From the NCBI GenBank assembly GCA_022572465.1, contig JACZVV010000013.1, forward strand, positions 1 to 42,869: DNA of 42,869 nt. Reading direction: 5' to 3'. This DNA comes from Chloroflexota bacterium. Lineage in GTDB: Bacteria; Chloroflexota; Dehalococcoidia; SHYB01. Within the stretch, counting starts at the first letter, position 1. Each line of letters starts with the position of its first letter. This document shows positions 19,786-26,423 of this stretch, one piece after another. Both the position numbers and the translations under genes were made by a program. The notes beneath the pieces are model-generated. The model was given only the letters and a program-made list of their open reading frames with translations. It ran no database searches and had not been told where the DNA came from.

Positions 19786-19842
19786 AGGGGCGACCGGTCC
19801 CCTTCAGAGGATGCTCGACCGGAGTCGGCGCCGGTCGCCCCT
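19786..19842. repeat. Inverted repeat, 12-bp perfect arms
   Basis: AGGGGCGACCGG (19786-19797) and its exact complement (19831-19842) enclose 33 bases in the divergent pdxS/archease spacer. The arms share GGGCGACC with the inverted repeat at 40140-40177. No T-run follows, so it looks like a palindromic intergenic element rather than a terminator. Confidence 0.6.
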
Positions 19843-19915
19843 ACACGTCCCCCACCGATCCCGCCAAAGCCCGGTAATCTGTGTAATCTGCGTTATCCGC
19901 GGAGGAGCCTGTTCG

Positions 19916-20392
19916 TTGTGGTCCGCCGGGGCGGCCTATAATAGCCGCGTACGTTCGAGCAGGGAGCGCGTCATCGAGACCGGGTTTCGTATACTGGAGC
20001 ACACCGCCGACGCGGCGATCGAGGCTACGGGCAAAGACCTGCGCCAGCTCTTCGCCAACGCCGCCCGGGGGATGTTCCAGGTGATCACCGAGCTCGATAG
20101 CATCGGAGAGACGCTGGCCCGCGACGTGTCGGCGGATGCTGCCGACCGGGAGGCGCTGCTGGTGGCCTGGCTCAACGAGTTCGTCTACCTGTTCGACGTG
20201 GAAAACATCCTTTTCCGGCGGTTCGAGATCGGCGAGCTCACGGAGACCATGGTCAAGGGGCGCGCTTTCGGCGAGCCCATCGACCATGGCAGGCACGACG
20301 TCAAGACGGCGATCAAATCGACCACGTATCACGGCCTATCGATCACCGGCGGCGGCGATGGCTACCGTGCTCGCGTGATCTTCGACGTCTAA
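19916..20392 (+). CDS. Archease, RtcB cofactor
   Basis: Archease promotes guanylylation and multiple turnover of the RNA ligase RtcB, whose gene follows 16 bp downstream. The signature opens with GFRILEHTADAAIEATG and continues with LFANAARGMFQVI, LLVAWLNEFVYLFD and the C-terminal VKTAIKSTTYHGLSI motif. The start is uncertain: family proteins are about 140 aa, which would put initiation near 19970-19973. There a Shine-Dalgarno AGGGAG is followed by GTC ATC GAG, with no ATG, GTG or TTG. The only standard in-frame codons are TTG at 19916 (158 aa, used here) and ATG at 19811. Both lie upstream of the TATAAT, so an unusual start codon is possible. Confidence 0.9.
   Translation: MWSAGAAYNSRVRSSRERVIETGFRILEHTADAAIEATGKDLRQLFANAARGMFQVITELDSIGETLARDVSADAADREALLVAWLNEFVYLFDVENILFRRFEIGELTETMVKGRAFGEPIDHGRHDVKTAIKSTTYHGLSITGGGDGYRARVIFDV
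19937..19942 (+). promoter_or_regulatory. Likely -10 box of the archease-rtcB operon
   Basis: A perfect TATAAT lies in front of the archease coding region. The -35 is poor (TTCGTT at 19 bases, or TTGTGG at 15 bases). Transcription from here would start near 19949, leaving about 24 nt of leader that contains AGGGAG (19961-19966). Confidence 0.5.
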
Positions 20393-20408
20393 AGCAAGGA
20401 CCGATACC

Positions 20409-21857
20409 ATGCCAGGCAAGATCCGAAAGATCGACGAGAACCGCTGGGAATTGCCGCAGAGCTTCAGGCCCGGCATGCGCGTGCCTGGCATCGTCTACGC
20501 CGACGATTCGCTGATGCGGGACATCCGCGAAGACCAGGCGCTGGAGCAGGTGGCCAACGTCGCCTGCCTCCCCGGCATCGTCAAGGCCTCCATCGCCATG
20601 CCCGACATCCATTGGGGTTACGGCTTTCCTATCGGAGGAGTGGCCGCGACGCGGGTGAAGGACGGCGTCGTCTCGCCGGGCGGCGTCGGCTTCGATATCA
20701 ACTGCGGCGTCCGCCTCCTGCGCACCGATCTCATGGAGGCGGACGTGAGGCCGCGGCTGGACGAGTTGGTGACCAACCTCTTCAACAACGTCCCCTCGGG
20801 CGTCGGCTCGTCGGGCAAGGTGCGGCTGAGCGCAAAGGAGATCGAGCAGGTGATGCGCAAGGGCGGCCGATGGGCCGTCGAGCAGGGCTGGGGCGACGCC
20901 GACGACCTGGAGGTCACCGAGGAGAGCGGGACCCTCGCCGGCAGTCAACCAGACCTGATAAGCAAACGCGCCCGGGAGCGAGGCGCGCCCCAGCTGGGCA
21001 CGCTGGGCTCGGGAAACCACTTCCTGGAGGTCCAGGCCGTGGAGACGATCTACGATGCCGATGCGGCCTCCGCCATGGGCATCGAGCAGATCGGGCAGGT
21101 AACCGTCCTCATCCACTGCGGGTCGCGGGGCCTGGGCCACCAGGTGTGCGACGACTACCTCAAGGTAATGGACGCCGCGCGCTCCCGGTATGGGATCGAG
21201 CTGCCGGACCGTCAGCTCGCCTGCGCCCCGGTGGAGTCCAAGGAAGGCCGGGACTATCTGGCCTCCCTGGCCTGCGCCGCCAACTTCGCCTGGGCGAACC
21301 GGCAGTGTATCGCCCACTGGACCCGCCAGGCGTTCGAGCAGGTCTTCGGGCAGAGCTGGCGCCGGATGGGCATGCGCCAGGTGTACGACGTGGCCCACAA
21401 CATCGCCAAGATCGAGCGGCACACCGTCGACGGCAAGTCGATGCGGGTGTGCGTCCACCGCAAGGGCGCGACGCGAAGCTTCCCGCCGGGCCATGACGAG
21501 GTCCCGGCCCGATACCGGGAAGTGGGCCAGCCGGTGCTGATCCCCGGCGACATGGGGCGTTACTCGTTCCTGGCCGTGGGAGTGGCGACGGCGATGGAGG
21601 AGACTTTCGGCTCGACCTGTCACGGGGCGGGCCGCTTGAAAAGCCGGTCGGCGGCCAGGCGTGAGCTGAAGGGTCGCGACATCGCCGCCGAGCTGCGGGA
21701 GCAGGGGATCGTGGTGCGGGCGGCCAGCCGGAAAGGGCTCCTGGAAGAGGCCTCGATGGCTTACAAGGACGTGGCCCAGGTGATCGACGTGGCCGAAGCC
21801 GCGGGGCTGGTCAAAAAGGTCGCCAAGATGAGGCCCATGGGCGTCGTCAAGGGGTAG
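20409..21857 (+). CDS. rtcB: RNA-splicing ligase RtcB
   Basis: 482 aa. RtcB joins 2',3'-cyclic phosphate or 3'-phosphate RNA ends to 5'-OH ends using GTP and Mn(II), in tRNA splicing or RNA repair. All expected metal ligands align one residue after the Pyrococcus numbering: Cys99 in DINCG, His204 in GSGNHF, His236 in HCGSRG and His330 in YDVAHN. The guanylylated His is His405 in STCHGAGR. The gene is full length and follows archease by 16 bp. It ends 4 bp from the convergent enoyl-CoA hydratase gene. Confidence 0.97.
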   Translation: MPGKIRKIDENRWELPQSFRPGMRVPGIVYADDSLMRDIREDQALEQVANVACLPGIVKASIAMPDIHWGYGFPIGGVAATRVKDGVVSPGGVGFDINCGVRLLRTDLMEADVRPRLDELVTNLFNNVPSGVGSSGKVRLSAKEIEQVMRKGGRWAVEQGWGDADDLEVTEESGTLAGSQPDLISKRARERGAPQLGTLGSGNHFLEVQAVETIYDADAASAMGIEQIGQVTVLIHCGSRGLGHQVCDDYLKVMDAARSRYGIELPDRQLACAPVESKEGRDYLASLACAANFAWANRQCIAHWTRQAFEQVFGQSWRRMGMRQVYDVAHNIAKIERHTVDGKSMRVCVHRKGATRSFPPGHDEVPARYREVGQPVLIPGDMGRYSFLAVGVATAMEETFGSTCHGAGRLKSRSAARRELKGRDIAAELREQGIVVRAASRKGLLEEASMAYKDVAQVIDVAEAAGLVKKVAKMRPMGVVKG

Positions 21858-21861
21858 GCGC

Positions 21862-22668
21862 CTACTCGCCTTTGAACCGGGGCGGGCGTTTCTCGATGAA
21901 GGACCGGTAGCCCTCGGCGAAGTCCTGGCTCCCCATGAGCCGCTGCTGCGAGAAGCTGCCGAACTCCAGCTCGCTCTCCAGCGTCCCGGATTCGGCGCGA
22001 TAGACCGAGCGCTTGGCCAGGGCGATGGCCATCGACGGGCCAGAGGCCAGCCTCTCCGCCGTCTCCATGGCCGTGTCCATGAGCTTGTCGTGGGGCACGA
22101 TCTTGTTGACCAGGCCCAGGCGGAGACACTCCTGGGGGTCGATGGGGTCGGCGTTCCAGATCAGCTCCAGGGCCTTTTGCGAGCCGACCAGCTTGGTCAA
22201 CGTAAAGGAGAGTCCCATGTCGGGCATCAGCCCGCGCTTGAGGAAGATGGGGTAGAACCGCGCCTGGTCCGACATGATCCGAATGTCCGCGCCCAGGGCG
22301 AGGCTCATGCCGGCGCCGGCGGCGACGCCGTTGATGGCGGCGATGATGGGGATGTTCGCCTCGCGGAAGACGGTGGGGGCCTGGCGGTCGGGCCGGGGCC
22401 GCGGCCACACGACCGGCGACCGCCGTGCCGTTGCGTCGGTGCCCATGTCGGCGACGTCCATGCCGGAGCAGAAGCCTTTACCGGCGGCCGTCAGCACCAG
22501 GACCTTGCCGTCGGGGTCCACGTCCAGCTCCTTGACGATCGTGCAGAGCGCGTCGACCATCCCGGCGTTCATGGCGTTGAGGGTTTCGGGACGGTTCAGC
22601 GTGAGAATACCGATAGGCCCCCGGCGCTCGTACAGCACCGGCGCCGGCTCTGACTCTGTCGACGTCAT
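21862..22668 (-). CDS. Enoyl-CoA hydratase/isomerase family protein
   Basis: 268 aa from the ATG at 22668, preceded by AAGGAG. The crotonase fold is shown by LTLNRPETLNAM, the oxyanion-hole stretches GKGFCSGMD (about 64-71) and INGVAAGAGMSLALGADIRI (about 112-131), and the C-terminal GYRSFIEKRPPRFKG. Where classical hydratases have the first catalytic Glu, this protein has Phe142, and an Asp (Asp150) follows the conserved Pro as in several crotonase-fold isomerases such as PaaG. I therefore favour isomerase or another crotonase activity over plain beta-oxidation hydratase. The exact substrate cannot be told. Confidence 0.88.
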   Translation of the reverse strand: MTSTESEPAPVLYERRGPIGILTLNRPETLNAMNAGMVDALCTIVKELDVDPDGKVLVLTAAGKGFCSGMDVADMGTDATARRSPVVWPRPRPDRQAPTVFREANIPIIAAINGVAAGAGMSLALGADIRIMSDQARFYPIFLKRGLMPDMGLSFTLTKLVGSQKALELIWNADPIDPQECLRLGLVNKIVPHDKLMDTAMETAERLASGPSMAIALAKRSVYRAESGTLESELEFGSFSQQRLMGSQDFAEGYRSFIEKRPPRFKGE

Positions 22669-22708
22669 CGGCAAGCTCTCCTTGGTGTCTCTGAAATGCT
22701 TCCGTTGC

Positions 22709-22737
22709 ACTCTAGGGAACGGCGCGGGGCGTGTCAA
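22709..22737 (-). promoter_or_regulatory. Promoter of the enoyl-CoA hydratase/isomerase gene
   Basis: Minus strand: a perfect TTGACA (22737-22732), a 17-base spacer and TAGAGT (22714-22709). The start would fall near 22702, 33 bases before the ATG at 22668, which also argues against the longer reading frame. Confidence 0.7.
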
Positions 22738-22970
22738 CGGCTCGCAGAAGCCACGTCGACAGCCAGCGTCTCTCGAACGGCGCCTTCCCCATATGGCAGA
22801 GGCGGCTGGGCTCGCGGAGGCGGACCTGGGGCGTCGGCTCGCTGCAGAAGTTGCCCTGGCCCATGCCGGCGCAAACCAGGGTGGCTAAGGCGCCAGGCAC
22901 CGGGCAAACGGCAGGCCGCTCGCTGGGAAACGAGGGTGACGGAGCGAAAGGGAGCGGCCGGGCCGAGCCG

Positions 22971-25094
22971 CTACTCCTCCATCGACTCGGCGACCAGCTC
23001 GATGATGTCGACCTCGCGAACGTCATCCTTGCGTCCCGCCGTCTCGATCCCTTCTTTGAACATCTGTAGGCAGAAGGGACAGGAGACGCCGATCATTTGC
23101 GGGTTGGTGTCCAGGGCCTGGTCGGTCCGCATGTGATTGATGCGCCGGCCCGAGGTCTCCTCGATCCACATGTGGCCGCCCCCAGCGCCGCAGCAGAAAC
23201 CGCGCTCGCGATTGCGAAGCGGAATTTCCTGGAGCTTGATGCCGGGAATAGCGCGGATGAGGTCTCGGGGCTCGTCGTAGATGCCGTTGATCCGGCCCAG
23301 GTAGCAAGAATCGTGGTAGGTGAGGGTGGTCGCGATGGGCTTGCCCAGCTTGAGGCGGCCATCATCGATCAGGCGTTTGACGTAGGTGGCGTAGTGCTCC
23401 ACCTGGTAGTTGCCGCCGAAGTCGGGATACTCGTTTTTCAACGTGTTGAAGCAGTGGGGGCAGGTCGTCACGATGGTCTGCACCTGATAGCCGTCGAGGA
23501 GCTCCACGTTCCGCTTGGCCATGATTTCGAAGAGATACTCGTGGCCGATGCGCCGGGCCGGGTCGCCGTTGCACGACTCCTCTGGGCCCAGGATGGCGTA
23601 GGACACGCCGGCGCGGTCCAGGACGCGGGCCATGGCTCGCGCGGTGCTCTGGCTGCGCGGCTCCAGGGCCGCCGTGCAACCCACCCAGAACAGGACCTCG
23701 ATGGGTTTGTCGTCTTTGGCGGCCTCGGACAGCAAGCGGACCGGCAAGCCCTCGGCCCAGTCGGTGCGGGTCGCCTGGCTCCCGCGCCAGGGGTGGCCCC
23801 GGGTCTCCAGGCTGCGCAGGGTCTGCTCGGCGCCCGGGGGCATCCTGGCCTCGGTCATGACCAGGTGGCGACGCAGGTCGATGATGCTATCGATGTGCTC
23901 CACCAGCACCGGGCACTCCTGCTCACAGGCGCCGCAGGTGACGCAGTCCCAGACCCACTGCTCGGTAAACTGCTCGTCGAAGAGCGGTTTTTGGTCGGCG
24001 ATGCGCTCTTGCTCCTCCCGGTCGTCTGAGGCCTTGCGTAACGGGGACGCCGTCTCGGCCAGGTTCTCCTTGATGTTCAGGATGAGATGCATCGGCGACA
24101 GAGGCTTGTCGCTCAGATTCGCCGGGCAGTTGACGGTGCAGCGGCCGCAGACGGCGCAGGCGTAGCCGTCCAGCAGCTCCTTCCAGCTAAACTCTTGGGG
24201 CCGCTTGGCGCCCCAGACCTCGGCATCTTCGATGTTGGCGATGGGGACCAGGGCGCCCCGGGGCTTCAGCGAGCGGAAGTAGGTGTTGATGGGCGCGGCC
24301 ACGGTATGCATGTGTTTGGAGTAGGCGATGTAGATGCTGAACCCCAGGATGATCATGTAGTGGAGCCAGAAGAACACGCCGTGGAGGGTGTTGGCCGCCC
24401 CGAACGAAAGCCCCGCGTTGTGCAATCCTTGGCCGATGTTCCCGGCGATCGGCGTCGTGAGCGAGATCTCCGAGGCCTCGACTCCCACCAGGTGGGCGAT
24501 GGGGCGCCCGATCTCCCGGCCCTCCAGCACCGCGGCGACGTGCGTCCACTCGGTCAGCTGGTGAAAGAGCATCAAGCCCCCGATGAGCAACAGGACGATT
24601 CCCGAGTCCCAATTGCGCAGATTTTCCAGCCGCTTCGGCTTCATGCCCCAGCGCCGAATCGCGGCCCAAACCAGGACCGTCAGCAGGACGACGGACTGAA
24701 TGTCCAGCCACCAGAAGAAGAATTTCAGGCCTCCCCCGGAGAGGATGTCTGCGGAGATCGTGGGCTTGATGGAGTCTAAGAAGACGAACAGCAGGTAGCT
24801 GAACGCCATCGACATGAAGGACCAGAAGATAACGAAGTGGCCGATGCCCGCGAGGTCGCGCCATTTCAGGCTGACGCTCATCAGGACACGCCGCTGGCCG
24901 AAGACCACCAGAGCGACGCCAAGAAGCCGTCTGATGGGCTGGTCGAATCGTCTTTCGTCTCTTCGGCCCACCAGGATCGGGAGGAAGAATCGTTGGGTCA
25001 CGGCCCAGCCCGCCGCCCCGAACCCGATGGCGCCGATGGCGTAGACTCCAACCCAAAGCGGGATGAGGCCAAAAAGGTCGTCGGGAACTACCAT
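22971..25094 (-). CDS. EtfD-like membrane Fe-S oxidoreductase
   Basis: 707 aa from the ATG at 25094 (AAGAGG just before). The N-terminal ~300 residues carry five to six membrane helices resembling the nitrate reductase gamma/DsrM cytochrome b fold. Two [4Fe-4S] motifs follow, CAVCGRCTVNCP and CVTCGACEQECP. Two cysteine-rich CCG domains of the heterodisulfide reductase type close the protein, with WVGCTA, TTCPHCFNTLKNEYP, HDSCYLGR, FCCGAGGG and SCPFCLQMF. This is the layout of EtfD (M. tuberculosis Rv0338c type), thought to pass electrons from electron-transfer flavoprotein to menaquinone during acyl-CoA oxidation. A nearby crotonase gene fits. Other redox partners cannot be excluded, as no etfAB is in the window. 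Confidence 0.87.
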   Translation of the reverse strand: MVVPDDLFGLIPLWVGVYAIGAIGFGAAGWAVTQRFFLPILVGRRDERRFDQPIRRLLGVALVVFGQRRVLMSVSLKWRDLAGIGHFVIFWSFMSMAFSYLLFVFLDSIKPTISADILSGGGLKFFFWWLDIQSVVLLTVLVWAAIRRWGMKPKRLENLRNWDSGIVLLLIGGLMLFHQLTEWTHVAAVLEGREIGRPIAHLVGVEASEISLTTPIAGNIGQGLHNAGLSFGAANTLHGVFFWLHYMIILGFSIYIAYSKHMHTVAAPINTYFRSLKPRGALVPIANIEDAEVWGAKRPQEFSWKELLDGYACAVCGRCTVNCPANLSDKPLSPMHLILNIKENLAETASPLRKASDDREEQERIADQKPLFDEQFTEQWVWDCVTCGACEQECPVLVEHIDSIIDLRRHLVMTEARMPPGAEQTLRSLETRGHPWRGSQATRTDWAEGLPVRLLSEAAKDDKPIEVLFWVGCTAALEPRSQSTARAMARVLDRAGVSYAILGPEESCNGDPARRIGHEYLFEIMAKRNVELLDGYQVQTIVTTCPHCFNTLKNEYPDFGGNYQVEHYATYVKRLIDDGRLKLGKPIATTLTYHDSCYLGRINGIYDEPRDLIRAIPGIKLQEIPLRNRERGFCCGAGGGHMWIEETSGRRINHMRTDQALDTNPQMIGVSCPFCLQMFKEGIETAGRKDDVREVDIIELVAESMEE

Positions 25095-25183
25095 GCGCCT
25101 CTTTCTACGAGCCCGGGCACGATGGCCGGGAAGGGGGCCCTGGTACGATGATAGGGCAGGCCCTCCGGACAGCAGGCTTGTGC

Positions 25184-25212
25184 AGTTTATCACATACCCT
25201 GCGCCGAGCCAA
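25184..25212 (-). promoter_or_regulatory. Possible promoter of the EtfD-like gene
   Basis: Minus strand TTGGCT (25212-25207), 17 bases, TAAACT (25189-25184); each box matches consensus at four of six positions. It lies about 90 bases before the ATG. Confidence 0.4.
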
Positions 25213-25253
25213 CGAGAGCGGGCTTCTTGACGCGCCTTGGACGCCGTCTGAGA

Positions 25254-26000
25254 ATGATTCTTGCGATGCAGACTCTGGATATTGTCATCCCCTGTCTCAA
25301 CGAGGAGCAGCAGCTTCCCCTCACGCTGGACAAGCTGCGGACGTTCTGCCAGGCGCACATGGCGGCATACCGGTGGCGCATCGTCGTCGCGGACAACGGC
25401 TCCACCGACGGCACGCTGGCCGTGGCCCGCGAGTTCGAGGAGAGGCACCAGGGCGAGGTGGCGGCCCTCCACCTGCCGGAGCGAGGCCGCGGCCGGGCCC
25501 TGCGCACGGCGTGGCTGGAGAGTCCCGCCGACGTCGTCTGCTACATGGACGTCGATCTGTCGACGGACTTGGCCGCGCTGCCGCCCCTGATCGACGCCAT
25601 CGCCTGCGGTGGCTACGACGTGGCCATCGGCTCCCGCCTGAGGAAAGGCGCCCGAGTGGAGGGGCGCACGTTGAGCCGGGAGCTCATCTCCCGTTGCTAC
25701 AACGCGCTGATCAAGCTGATGTTCCTCACCCGCTTCAGCGACGCCCAATGCGGGTTTAAGGCCATGAGCCGGAAGGCGGTGGACGAGATCATCCCGGTGA
25801 CCAGGGACCTGGCGTGGTTCCTGGACTCGGAGATTCTGCTGATCGCCGAGAAGCGGGGCTACCGGATCGCCGAGGTGCCGGTGCACTGGCGCGACGATCC
25901 CGACACGCGAGTCAAGGTCGTCGGCACGGCCTGGGGCGATATCAAGGGCCTGCTGCGCCTTCGCTTCGGGGGCATCCCGCACCCGAAGCGACCGGCCTGA
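25254..26000 (+). CDS. Family 2 glycosyltransferase, dolichyl-phosphate-glucose/mannose synthase type
   Basis: About 248 aa (ATG 25254; an ATG at 25266 is equally possible, no strong ribosome site for either). GT-A fold of the GT2 family: LDIVIPCLNEEQQLPLTL, VVADNGSTDGT, and the metal-binding DXD in YMDVDLSTD. The IGSRLRKGARVEGR stretch and FSDAQCGFKAMSR are typical of enzymes that transfer a hexose to a polyprenyl/dolichyl phosphate. There are no C-terminal membrane helices, so it acts as a peripheral cytoplasmic-face enzyme. It is divergent from the EtfD-like gene and is followed by tRNA-Phe. Confidence 0.9.
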   Translation: MILAMQTLDIVIPCLNEEQQLPLTLDKLRTFCQAHMAAYRWRIVVADNGSTDGTLAVAREFEERHQGEVAALHLPERGRGRALRTAWLESPADVVCYMDVDLSTDLAALPPLIDAIACGGYDVAIGSRLRKGARVEGRTLSRELISRCYNALIKLMFLTRFSDAQCGFKAMSRKAVDEIIPVTRDLAWFLDSEILLIAEKRGYRIAEVPVHWRDDPDTRVKVVGTAWGDIKGLLRLRFGGIPHPKRPA

Positions 26001-26050
26001 GCGCTGGCGGGCCTCCCGATGCATGCCCTTGGTTGCGCCACAAACGTTCC

Positions 26051-26080
26051 TTGACACTGTCGGCGGGCCGTCAGTACCAT
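26051..26080 (+). promoter_or_regulatory. Promoter of tRNA-Phe
   Basis: TTGACA (26051-26056), an 18-base spacer and TACCAT (26075-26080). The predicted start is within a few bases of the mature tRNA 5' end at 26090. Confidence 0.65.
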
Positions 26081-26089
26081 GATTCGTGA

Positions 26090-26165
26090 GCCGAGGTAGC
26101 TCAGGTGGTAGAGCACTTGACTGAAAATCAAGGTGTCGTCAGTTCGAGTCTGACCCTCGGCACCA
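26090..26165 (+). tRNA. tRNA-Phe (GAA)
   Basis: 76 nt including an encoded CCA. Acceptor arms GCCGAGG and CCTCGGC pair fully; the anticodon loop is CTGAAAA with anticodon GAA; the T arm contains GTTCGAGTC. The 3' end is the integration site of the downstream island. Confidence 0.97.
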
Positions 26166-26167
26166 CA
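26145..26167 (+). repeat. att repeat, tRNA-proximal copy (23 bp)
   Basis: The tRNA-Phe T-loop/acceptor end plus two bases is repeated without mismatch at 31081-31103. After a 7-base non-matching gap both copies continue with ACGCGACG at the same spacing. Confidence 0.85.
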
Positions 26168-26199
26168 GAACAAAACGCGACGACTGTGCTTCAGTCGAA

Positions 26200-26231
26200 A
26201 GACCCCCGGCAAGGGCTGGGGGTCTCGTTTT
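26200..26231 (+). terminator. Terminator after tRNA-Phe (island copy)
   Basis: Arms AGACCCCCGGC (26200-26210) and GCTGGGGGTCT (26215-26225) around AAGG, followed by CGTTTTG. A similar AGACCCCC hairpin lies after the second att copy at 31136. Confidence 0.7.
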
Positions 26232-26359
26232 GTCCACATTTTGCCGACATCCGCTCGGACTAACCCCCCTCGCATCGCCTCGGCGAAGGCCTCTGCGGCC
26301 TCTTTCTGCTTGCCAGAGAACACGTGGCCATAGAGTTGGATGGTCGCGACCGTGGCCGG
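26230..26359 (-). pseudogene. Tyrosine recombinase (integrase) C-terminal relic
   Basis: On the minus strand the translation around 26353-26230 reads TVATIQLYGHVFSGKQKEA and continues EAFAEAMRGG. This is the characteristic last segment of phage-type tyrosine recombinases, with the nucleophile Tyr at 26332-26330 and the Y-x-H pattern. Upstream of about 26360 similarity stops, so the catalytic core (Arg, His-x-x-Arg) and N-terminal domains are gone. The fragment points toward the tRNA, as is usual for integrases next to their attachment site. No stop closes the frame before the tRNA, another sign of decay. Confidence 0.68.
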
Positions 26360-26423
26360 GCCACCAACCGCTCGAAGTCTACGGAGTAAAGCGGCAGCCC
26401 ACACGCGTCCCGTCTATCCCGTT

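Noticed and set aside
25095-26057. Extension of the EtfD-like reading frame upstream to 26057
   Set aside because: It would run antisense through the glycosyltransferase gene and end near tRNA-Phe; the ATG at 25094 has a ribosome site and begins the first membrane helix.
26060-26200. Protein-like translation opposite tRNA-Phe (TRTDDTLIFSQVLY)
   Set aside because: This is the well-known spurious translation of the complement of a tRNA-Phe gene, not a protein.
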